A stretch of 6,962 nucleotides of DNA from JAJVID01 sp035275345. Its GTDB lineage: Bacteria > Acidobacteriota > Blastocatellia > RBC074. The stretch is from positions 1 to 6,962 of the forward strand of contig DATEMY010000343.1 of NCBI GenBank assembly GCA_035275345.1, read 5' to 3'. The notes under the pieces were generated by a model that ran no database searches, was not told where the DNA came from, and saw only the letters and a list, made by a program, of their open reading frames with translations. Below, in pieces: positions 1 to 5,319 of this stretch. The position numbers and the translations under genes are program-made. Position 1 is the first letter of the stretch; every line of letters begins with the position of its first letter.

Positions 1-1
1 A

Positions 2-856
2 AGATCAAAAGCCCTCTCAGCGATCGAACGCGGCAAGGTCTTTGTCAACGACGTCGAGCAGACCGTCGCCGACGCCGCACGACGATTGCAGGCCGGAGAG
101 ACAGTCAGGCTTTGGATGGATCGTCCGGGCAGCGCCGAACGACGCTACTCCGAACGCCGCGAAGCCGGACTGCATTTGCTCTACGAAGATTCGTCGCTAC
201 TCGTGATCAACAAACCAGCGGGATTGCTCACCGTCCCTCTACCGTCTCAGCCTGCAGAGCCTTCGCTTGTGGATCAGCTCAAACATCATCTGCGGTCGCA
301 TAAAAAAATGGAGCCGCTGGTCGTCCACCGCATCGATCGTGACACGTCGGGCATCGTCATTTTCGCTAAGAATCATGAAGCGCAGCGAAAATTGCAAGAC
401 CAGTTCGAGCAGAGAAAAGCAGAGCGAGTCTACCTGGCCCTTGTTTACGGCCATCCGAAGCCCGAATCGGGAACGTGGCGCGACTATCTGTTGTGGAATC
501 AGGACTCGTTGAAACAACAGCCAGCGGAACGCAGAGACAGGAACGCCAAAGAAGCCGTGTGCCGTTACCGTACGCTGGAAAAATTCCCGGGGGCGGCTTT
601 GATCGAGGTTTCCCTGGTCACCGGCAAACGCAACCAGATTCGCGTTCAGGCCGCTTTGCGGGGTCATCCGCTGGTGGGGGAGAAAAAGTATGTTTACGAT
701 CCCGCGCCACAACCCAGGATTGAGTTCGCTCGGCAGGCGTTACACGCCCATCGCCTTGCCTTCAAGCACCCGGTGAACCAGCGACCAATGAACTTTGAAG
801 CGCAGGCCCCAGAAGACTTTCAATCTTTGCTTGAAACTCTGAAAACTCGTAAATAA
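2..856 (+). CDS. RluA-family pseudouridine synthase, 5'-truncated by window edge
   Basis: This enzyme isomerises specific uridines in RNA (usually 23S rRNA or tRNA) to pseudouridine in the cytoplasm. The frame is open from base 2, so the true start lies upstream; a TTG at 86 is only an internal codon. The window holds 284 residues. Residues 1-40 (RSKALSAIERGKVFVNDVEQ onward) look like the end of an S4 RNA-binding domain, as in RluC/RluD-type enzymes. INKPAGL is at 69-75. The catalytic motif HRIDRDTSG is at 109-117, with the family's catalytic aspartate at D112. TGKRNQIRVQ is at 207-216, followed by the usual C-terminal QALHAHRLAFKHP element. The RNQIRVQ form differs from the more common R/T-HQIRVH. 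The gene ends with TAA at 854-856 and converges on the barrel gene at 1014-1637. Family assignment is secure; which RNA site it modifies cannot be read from the sequence, so no symbol is given. Confidence 0.93.
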   Translation, partial: RSKALSAIERGKVFVNDVEQTVADAARRLQAGETVRLWMDRPGSAERRYSERREAGLHLLYEDSSLLVINKPAGLLTVPLPSQPAEPSLVDQLKHHLRSHKKMEPLVVHRIDRDTSGIVIFAKNHEAQRKLQDQFEQRKAERVYLALVYGHPKPESGTWRDYLLWNQDSLKQQPAERRDRNAKEAVCRYRTLEKFPGAALIEVSLVTGKRNQIRVQAALRGHPLVGEKKYVYDPAPQPRIEFARQALHAHRLAFKHPVNQRPMNFEAQAPEDFQSLLETLKTRK

Positions 857-910
857 CAGTAAATACAAGCACTTCGAGTCGTCGAGACTGCGGGCTAGCG
901 CGCGTATACG

Positions 911-987
911 GCTTGAACGCCTGAAAATCACTGCTTTTTGCCCTAGGAGCTTGAACGCCTGAAAATCACTGCTTTTTGCCCTAGGAG
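911..987. repeat. Exact tandem duplication, 38-bp period, two copies
   Basis: Copy 1 (911-948) and copy 2 (949-986) are identical, each starting GCTTGAACGCCTGAAAATCA and ending CCCTAGGA; identity runs one base further, to 987. The match stops sharply on both sides (910 differs from 948, 950 differs from 988). The repeat lies in the non-coding junction between two convergent genes. The stretch before it (857-910) has no gene but contains an imperfect palindrome centred on GCTAGC (890-903) and the palindrome CGTATACG (903-910). Perfect identity suggests a recent slippage or duplication event. I see no clear stem plus U-run that would make it a classical terminator on either strand. Confidence 0.9.
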
Positions 988-1013
988 AAGGCCTTATTAT
1001 TGCCGTAAGCCAG

Positions 1014-1637
1014 TTAATCCAGGATTCGGAAGACCAATCCTGTCGAGATCCGCAGAGCGCGCATTGTGCCGTGATCAATTCCCTGACTATTAAAGCGAGT
1101 GAAAATGTAATCGACCTGCAAGGTCCTCACGGAAATCAGCTTGCTTGACTTCACGTCAACGCCGCCTCCGGCGCCGAACGCGAACGCCGTCTCGTCTGAA
1201 GAAAATGATTGGCCGAATGCTAAGGCTTTCTGGTCGAGTTTAGCGGCGCCGACGAGTGGGCGGACAAAGAAGGTGACGCGGTCGGCCCGAGCCGAGAACT
1301 GCGGACCGAAGAGAAACAAGAGAAAATCTGACCGCGCGCTGAACTTCCCAAGGCCAGGCGCGCCATATTCGATTGAGCCGTAAGCGCCACTGAAATCCGC
1401 GACAACGCCAAGCCATTTAGTTGGATTACCGTTTACGGTGATGTTCCATCCGTTGAGGTTGGCGCCTAGGCGCGAGGCTGTTCCGAACAGACCCGGGGAG
1501 AGTCCCATCAGGTCAACGATCTCGTCGTCGGTGCGGACGGAGGAATAGCCGGCGTAGAACTCGACTTTTGAGTATTCCTGAGCGAGCGCGACAGGGCAGA
1601 AAAGAATGCCGAGAATGAGCAAGCACACAAATTTCAT
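1014..1637 (-). CDS. Small outer-membrane beta-barrel protein
   Basis: A 207-residue secreted protein that probably inserts in the outer membrane as a small, roughly eight-stranded barrel of the OmpA/OMP_b-brl type. An N-terminal signal peptide is clear: MKF, a hydrophobic core at residues 4-15, then a likely signal-peptidase site after ALA (17-19), leaving QEYSKVEFYAGYSSVRTDDE as the mature start. Alternating amphipathic strands follow: VEFYAGYSS (25-33), WLGVVADFSGAYGS (75-88), DFLLFLFGPQFSAR (104-117), VTFFVRPLVGAAK (121-133), AFAFGAGGGVDVK (151-163), LQVDYIFTRF (173-182) and RALRISTGLVFRILD (193-207). The end is FRILD rather than an exact terminal aromatic, slightly unusual for a BAM substrate. 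The ATG at 1637-1635 is supported by an AAAGGA ribosome-binding site eight bases upstream. Such proteins are often annotated simply as porin family; ligand or role is unknown. It is transcribed alone, convergent with the pseudouridine synthase gene and divergent from the wall hydrolase gene. Confidence 0.85.
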   Translation of the reverse strand: MKFVCLLILGILFCPVALAQEYSKVEFYAGYSSVRTDDEIVDLMGLSPGLFGTASRLGANLNGWNITVNGNPTKWLGVVADFSGAYGSIEYGAPGLGKFSARSDFLLFLFGPQFSARADRVTFFVRPLVGAAKLDQKALAFGQSFSSDETAFAFGAGGGVDVKSSKLISVRTLQVDYIFTRFNSQGIDHGTMRALRISTGLVFRILD

Positions 1638-1958
1638 TGGGGAGTCCTTTCAGGGGCACGAAGCGGATTCTATGTGGGGTGTTACCGAGACTGGATCGCT
1701 GGTTTAACCGAGAAGCCAACTGGCCAGTATCCGCAAAGATATTACGACTGACCGGGATGAAAGGGAATAGAATTATCACCATTTGCGCTGACCATCCGGT
1801 AGCGCGACGCGTAATCCCTGAGCCGCTCGCTTCCGAAAATGTTTTGGAGCCTGATCCCCTTCGCAAAAATACCCATCGCTGTTATTATCCCGCGCGCGCG
1901 TTTTATCAGCCACTACCTGACACAAACGCTGCCAACTCTCAGTAAAGGAGACGACAAA
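1638..1958. other. Divergent intergenic region, 321 bp, no gene seen
   Basis: This stretch separates the divergently transcribed barrel gene (-) and wall hydrolase gene (+), so both promoters should lie here. Open frames crossing it (a + frame from a TTG at 1637 and a - frame at 1513-1866) lack ribosome-binding sites and family-like protein sequence, and are judged non-coding. Visible elements are an interrupted inverted repeat GGTTTAACC (1701-1709), a perfect 10-bp palindrome ACTGGCCAGT (1719-1728), a candidate + strand promoter (1860-1888) and an alternating CG run (1891-1900). The two palindromes lie 64-91 bp upstream of the barrel gene's start, a position compatible with regulator binding, but nothing in the sequence identifies a regulator. 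Confidence 0.6.
1860..1888 (+). promoter_or_regulatory. Candidate sigma70-type promoter for wall hydrolase
   Basis: The -35 element TTCGCA (1860-1865) matches TTGACA at 4 of 6 bases. A 17-bp spacer follows, then the -10 element TATTAT (1883-1888), which matches TATAAT at 5 of 6. The predicted transcript would start near 1895, leaving a leader of about 64 bases. The bases just after the -10 are an unusual alternating CG run (1891-1900). This was found by eye against the E. coli consensus, so it is a candidate only. Confidence 0.35.
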
Positions 1959-2783
1959 ATGTCTTTCTGGAAAAAGGGCGACTCAGGCCCGGAAATTATC
2001 AAGTTACAGAAGAAGCTGCTCGCCGCTGGATTCAACCCCGGCCCAATAACCGGCAAGTTTGACCTGGCTACTGAAATCGCGCTGAAGGCCTTTCAGAAGA
2101 GCCATGACCTGTTGGATGACGGCAAGGCTGGCGCCAAGACTCTGGCAATACTCAACAAATTTGGCTCGGAGGAGCCGGTTGATCTACCGTTGACAACCGG
2201 CAAACCAGTCATCGAAAGGTTCACTCCCAACCTAGTCAGGCAGATCTTTTCGCCTCAAACGCCGCTGAAGAACATTAATGCGCACCTACCCGTCGTCCTT
2301 CAGGCGATGCAGGAGGCCGGGATGGCTGAAAAGAATATGATCTTAATGGCTTTGGCGACGATCCGTGTTGAGACCGAAGGCTTTGCGCCGATCAATGAGT
2401 TACGTTCGAAATTCAATACCTCACCCACCGGGCATCCGTTCGATCTTTACGACAACCGGAAAGACCTTGGCAACCAGGGACCACCTGACGGTGAGCGGTT
2501 CAAAGGACGCGGCTTCATTCAACTGACCGGGCGCGTCAACTACCAAGAGCACGGCGCGGCTATCGGGATGGGAAATCAACTGATAGAAAACCCGGAACTG
2601 GCCAACGACCCTCTGATCGCCGCGCGGTTGCTCGCCAGTTTTCTCAAGGCGAAAGAACGCCGCATTAAAGAAGCTCTCCTCGATCGCGACTTCAAACTCG
2701 CGCGCCGCCTGGTTAACGGCGGGTCGCATGGCCTCGACAAATTCAAAGATACTTTTCTCAAAGGTGAGCGACTCATCGGGTGA
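1959..2783 (+). CDS. Peptidoglycan-binding, GH19-like lysozyme/chitinase-type wall hydrolase
   Basis: A 274-residue protein expected to cleave the glycan strand of peptidoglycan. Residues 5-67 form a PG_binding_1-type domain (DSGPEIIKLQKKLLAAGF, then TGKFDLATEIALKAFQK). Residues about 88-274 resemble GH19-like putative chitinases/endolysins: ALATIRVETEGF (131-142), where E138 aligns with the family's general-acid glutamate (usually in an HESGGF context); YDNRKDLGN (164-172); FKGRGFIQLTGRVNY (181-195); NPELA (211-215); and VNGGSHGLDKF (252-262). The ATG at 1959 is chosen because AAAGGAG (1944-1950) sits eight bases upstream. An in-frame ATG at 1839 would add 40 residues but has no ribosome-binding site. 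From 1959 there is no signal peptide, as in phage endolysins, yet no holin, spanin or other phage gene is beside it. It could be a domesticated endolysin or an autolysin exported by another route. Replacement of the usual His before Glu (VET instead of HES) is notable. Domain calls are confident; the biological role is not. Confidence 0.85.
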   Translation: MSFWKKGDSGPEIIKLQKKLLAAGFNPGPITGKFDLATEIALKAFQKSHDLLDDGKAGAKTLAILNKFGSEEPVDLPLTTGKPVIERFTPNLVRQIFSPQTPLKNINAHLPVVLQAMQEAGMAEKNMILMALATIRVETEGFAPINELRSKFNTSPTGHPFDLYDNRKDLGNQGPPDGERFKGRGFIQLTGRVNYQEHGAAIGMGNQLIENPELANDPLIAARLLASFLKAKERRIKEALLDRDFKLARRLVNGGSHGLDKFKDTFLKGERLIG

Positions 2784-2797
2784 AAGGCGCCCTCCTT

Positions 2798-2918
2798 AAA
2801 TAACAGTACCGCGCGTATATGTAAGCGGCCGTCCTATTGGTAAGCCGATTGCTTACGCGCGCGGTACTGTTTGTTCCGTAAAGCCGCTTGCTTACGCGCA
2901 GTACTGTTTGTTCCGTAA
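2798..2918. repeat. REPIN-like palindromic repeat cluster in convergent junction
   Basis: The left arm AACAGTACCGCGCG (2802-2815) is the exact reverse complement of CGCGCGGTACTGTT (2858-2871). The stem can be extended by GTAAGC (2821-2826) pairing with GCTTAC (2851-2856) after a small bulge, giving a large hairpin with a loop of about 24 bases. The right half is then repeated directly: unit A (about 2840-2878) and unit B (about 2879-2917) share GTAA(A)GCCG, TTGCTTACGCGC and GTACTGTTTGTTCC, differing by a 2-bp deletion and a few substitutions. The left arm can therefore pair with either right arm, perfectly with A and with one mismatch in B (2895-2908). The cluster fills most of the junction between convergent genes ending at 2783 (+) and 2934 (-). 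It could end transcription from both sides, but there is no clear U-run. The layout matches REP/REPIN elements; membership of a dispersed family cannot be shown from one window. Confidence 0.75.
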
Positions 2919-2933
2919 TCTCTACCCAGTCGC

Positions 2934-3566
2934 CTACATGACCCACCCGAGGCGCTTCATGACCTGTCGCGCGACGTCGCGTCCGGCCCAATCGGCGTAT
3001 ACATCCGCGGTCCCGGTCCCAATCGGGGGCAGCGAGAGCGGGCCAGTCGGCTGCTGTGGATAGCCGAAACCGCTGCTCACAACCTTGGACGTCTTCGGTT
3101 CGAAAACTGTGTAGCGCAGTTCGAATCCGTAACGTGATGTCCCCATCCGGTCAACCTCGAATTCCATCCAGAGGACGTAAGTTCGGTCGCTATCCTTGGC
3201 GGCTTTGATGGCGTCGCCGCGATGTTGATTGCGTTCCTCGCTGATCTGGATGGTCCGCATCGCCTGGCGGAATTCCTCAATACAGCCTCGGCGCGCGGCG
3301 TCGGGGTAAAATGAAGAGATGCCGATGTCGGTCATCGCAGTCGAGACCAGAACCGAGCGCCCTGGATCTTTCTCTTTAGGTTTGTCGGGCGCGACTTCGG
3401 GCTCCGGCACGGTTCGGGTTTCGGGCTGGTTGACGCCCTGGATAGGAGGCTGCGGGTCGGCTTTCTTCTGCTTACGCCCCGATTGGCCTGACGTAATGGA
3501 CGCAATCGCGGCGAGCGTGAACAGGCAAATCAACGCGGCGGAGATCGGTTTTAGATTGAGGCGCAT
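2934..3566 (-). CDS. Secreted protein of unknown function with Pro/Lys/Glu-rich linker
   Basis: I do not recognise this 210-residue protein. It starts MRLNLKPISA, followed by a hydrophobic stretch (8-24) and a probable cleavage near ITSGQS (24-29), so it should leave the cytoplasm. There is no lipobox cysteine, so a soluble periplasmic location is more likely than a lipoprotein. Residues 30-69 are low-complexity and rich in Pro, Lys and Glu (RKQKKADPQP, PEPEVAPDKPKEKD), a probable flexible spacer. Residues 70-210 look like a compact alpha/beta domain: RSVLVSTAMTDIG, a helix at about 95-123, a strand TYVLWMEFEVDR (129-140), strands around FELRYTVFEPKTSKVVSSGF (148-167) and a C-terminal helix DVARQVMKRLGW. 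The start at 3566 is preferred because GGAG lies eight bases upstream. A longer frame from 3638 would translate a short-repeat tract and hide the signal peptide. The alternation of strands and helices vaguely recalls CsgG/TolB N-terminal-like folds, but this is a weak impression only. It ends with TAG next to the palindromic repeat cluster. Confidence 0.75.
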   Translation of the reverse strand: MRLNLKPISAALICLFTLAAIASITSGQSGRKQKKADPQPPIQGVNQPETRTVPEPEVAPDKPKEKDPGRSVLVSTAMTDIGISSFYPDAARRGCIEEFRQAMRTIQISEERNQHRGDAIKAAKDSDRTYVLWMEFEVDRMGTSRYGFELRYTVFEPKTSKVVSSGFGYPQQPTGPLSLPPIGTGTADVYADWAGRDVARQVMKRLGWVM

Positions 3567-3610
3567 AAGCGTTTCTCCACGAAATTTGTCAGGATTGATG
3601 TGGAATTCAC

Positions 3611-3641
3611 CACGGATTGACACGGATTTGACGGACATTGA
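3611..3641. repeat. Short 10-11-bp direct repeats (CACGGATTGA-type)
   Basis: Three consecutive units, CACGGATTGA (3611-3620), CACGGATTTGA (3621-3631) and CGGACATTGA (3632-3641), are related, the third being degenerate. The tract lies about 45-75 bp upstream of the start of the secreted-protein gene. It could be a spacer repeat or a multi-site binding region for a regulator. The first unit contains TTGACA (3617-3622), which by itself matches a -35 box, but I find no good -10 at the right distance on the + strand. Confidence 0.5.
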
Positions 3642-3709
3642 CGTATCGAATCCGGCTCAGATGCGCATGCTAACCCCTTATCACCGCAATCACAAACCGA
3701 GCGCGGCAT

Positions 3710-3738
3710 TCGACTGAAACTCAAACAAAAGTTATTAT
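3710..3738 (+). promoter_or_regulatory. Candidate sigma70-type promoter for kinase/tal-pgi operon
   Basis: TCGACT (3710-3715) matches the -35 consensus at 4 of 6 bases. A 17-bp spacer follows, then TATTAT (3733-3738), which matches the -10 consensus at 5 of 6. Transcription would begin near 3745, about 36 bases before the kinase ATG. The -10 lies in a GTTATTAT context, the same as the candidate promoter at 1860-1888. This is visual consensus matching only. Confidence 0.33.
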
Positions 3739-3780
3739 GCGCGCCGTAGTCCGATCATTGCTCTTCAACCGAACTCACAT

Positions 3781-5298
3781 ATGTCCACAATTGCGCCACA
3801 CGAAGCCAAACGTCAGCTTGCGCTCGCGCTCGATGTCGGGACGTCATCAGTGCGCGCGGTTCTTTACGATCTGGCGGGCCGTCAGGTCGAAAACGTCGAA
3901 GGACGCACGCATTACCAGATGTCCGCCACACAGGACGGCGGAGTCGAAATTGACGCCGGGAAGCTGATCGAGATCATCTGCGCGACAATTGACGAATGCC
4001 TGCAGGGGGCGGCATTGCAGTTGCCCGATATTGGCTCCTGTATCGCAGCCGTCGGTTACAGCAACTTCTGGCATGCGATGATGGGCGTTGACGCCGCCGG
4101 CAAGGCGGTTACGCCGCTTTACAACTGGAGCGACACACGCAGCGCGCCCGACGCCAGGTCGCTCGGCGAACGTCTGGGCGTTGATTGGATTCGCGAGCGA
4201 TGCGGCGTTGTCCCGCACGCCAGCTACTATCCCGCGAAAATCCTCTGGCTGCGGCGAACCGATCCGGCGCTGGTCTCGAAGATCTCGCGCTGGGTTTCGA
4301 TTGGCGAATATCTCTATTCGAAAATCTTCGGACGAATGGAATGCAGCGTCTCGATGGCTTCGGGCGCCGGGCTGTTCAATCCTAACAAAAACGATTGGGA
4401 CGAGGAGATGCTCGCGGCCATCGGCCTGGGCCGAGACCAAATCTCTCCACTGGCGGAAGAGGGGGAGGGGTTCGAGGAAATGCGCCGTGAGTTCGCCGAA
4501 CGCTGGCCGGCCCTGAAAAGGGCGAAATGGCTGCCCGCAGTCGGCGACGGCGCGGCCAGCAACATCGGTTCAGGGTGCTTCACTCGTAAATTGATTGCGA
4601 TCAATGTTGGAACATCTGGCGCGATGCGAGTCTGCTGGCCGGCTGATCGAGTGAAGATTCCAAAGGGATTGTGGTGTTATCGAGCGAACCGCCGCTATGC
4701 GTTGATCGGCGGCGCGTTATCGAACGCGGGCGATGTTTACGCCTGGTGTAAAAGAGTCCTGCGACTTGACGACGATGATGAAAACATCGAATCGCAGCTC
4801 ATCGCAATGAAAGCCGACGATCACGGATTGACCGTGCTTCCCTTCTTTTCCGGCGAACGCAGCACCGGCTGGCATGGCGAGGCTCGAGCGACATTCACCG
4901 GGATAAATCTGAGCGCGGACCCGATTGAAATTCTGCGGGCATCTCTCGAATCAGTATGTTATCGTTTTGCAGCGATTTATGAGAGGCTGAAGGCTGAATT
5001 GCCCGGCGATACCAGGATTATCGCCTCCGGCGGCGGCATCTTGAACTCGCCCGCCTGGACGCAGATGATGGCGGACGTGATAGGCGTGCCTGTCGTGGCC
5101 TCGGCGGTTCCCGAAGCGTCGAGTCGTGGCGCGGCGATGTTGGCCCTTCAGGCTTTCGGACATATTGGAAGTTTGGACGAATTAGAAACGCCGCTCGGCG
5201 AAGTTTTCGAACCTAACGCGCGCGATCATAAACGGTATTTGTCAGGGCGCGAAACACAGGAGAGGCTTTACGAAATGATATCGCGCCTATTCTGGTGA
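3781..5298 (+). CDS. FGGY-family carbohydrate kinase, probably gluconokinase
   Basis: A cytoplasmic 505-residue kinase that transfers phosphate from ATP to a sugar or sugar acid; length is normal for FGGY kinases. The N-terminal actin-like domain opens with the phosphate-binding loop ALDVGTSSVRAVLYD (16-30). A substrate-side segment follows (VGYSNFWHAMMGVD 91-104; YNWSDTRSAPDAR 114-126). WLPAVGDGAASNIGSGC (250-266) carries the expected catalytic aspartate, D256. The second domain has INVGTSGAMRV (274-284), LPFFSGERSTGWHG (353-366) and the nucleotide-binding ASGGGILNSPAW (415-426) with EASSRGAA (445-452). Gluconate is the preferred substrate because the gene sits 21 bp upstream of, and is probably cotranscribed with, a transaldolase/phosphoglucose isomerase gene; the product would be 6-phosphogluconate. 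Xylulose or another sugar remains possible, so no symbol is given. The ATG at 3781 is the only start preserving the N-terminal loop, yet no Shine-Dalgarno sequence precedes it, unlike the other genes whose starts are visible here. Confidence 0.9.
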   Translation: MSTIAPHEAKRQLALALDVGTSSVRAVLYDLAGRQVENVEGRTHYQMSATQDGGVEIDAGKLIEIICATIDECLQGAALQLPDIGSCIAAVGYSNFWHAMMGVDAAGKAVTPLYNWSDTRSAPDARSLGERLGVDWIRERCGVVPHASYYPAKILWLRRTDPALVSKISRWVSIGEYLYSKIFGRMECSVSMASGAGLFNPNKNDWDEEMLAAIGLGRDQISPLAEEGEGFEEMRREFAERWPALKRAKWLPAVGDGAASNIGSGCFTRKLIAINVGTSGAMRVCWPADRVKIPKGLWCYRANRRYALIGGALSNAGDVYAWCKRVLRLDDDDENIESQLIAMKADDHGLTVLPFFSGERSTGWHGEARATFTGINLSADPIEILRASLESVCYRFAAIYERLKAELPGDTRIIASGGGILNSPAWTQMMADVIGVPVVASAVPEASSRGAAMLALQAFGHIGSLDELETPLGEVFEPNARDHKRYLSGRETQERLYEMISRLFW

Positions 5299-5319
5299 AG
5301 AAATTGGTAAGGAGAATTC

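Larger units (their letters stand above)
3567..3780. other. Divergent intergenic region before the sugar-kinase operon
   Basis: These 214 bp separate the secreted-protein gene (-) from the kinase gene (+) and should carry both promoters. The part near the - gene contains its GGAG ribosome-binding site and a short direct-repeat tract (3611-3641). The part near the kinase contains a candidate promoter (3710-3738). I see no riboswitch-like fold and no convincing operator. Confidence 0.55.

Noticed and set aside
857..1013. A classical intrinsic terminator in the first convergent junction
   Set aside because: The palindromes seen there (890-903, 903-910) are short and not followed by a T-run on either strand; the CTTTTTG in the 38-bp unit is not preceded by a GC-rich stem.
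1637..1945. A 102-codon + strand open frame in the divergent spacer
   Set aside because: It starts at a TTG overlapping the barrel gene's start, lacks a ribosome-binding site, and has no family-like sequence; the region is better read as a promoter-bearing spacer.
1959..2783. A prophage remnant around the wall hydrolase
   Set aside because: No integrase, holin, capsid, tail or attachment-site-like repeats flank the gene, and its neighbours are ordinary envelope genes.
2784..2933. A CRISPR array at the repeat cluster
   Set aside because: Only two directly repeated units are present, abutting without unique spacers, and the dominant feature is a long inverted repeat; no cas genes are nearby.
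3567..3638. N-terminal extension of the secreted-protein gene to an ATG at 3638
   Set aside because: It would translate the short direct-repeat tract, bury the signal peptide internally and ignore the GGAG site before the ATG at 3566.
3847..4440. A 197-codon - strand open frame inside the kinase gene
   Set aside because: It lies wholly opposite well-conserved FGGY kinase motifs and has no ribosome-binding site or domain of its own.
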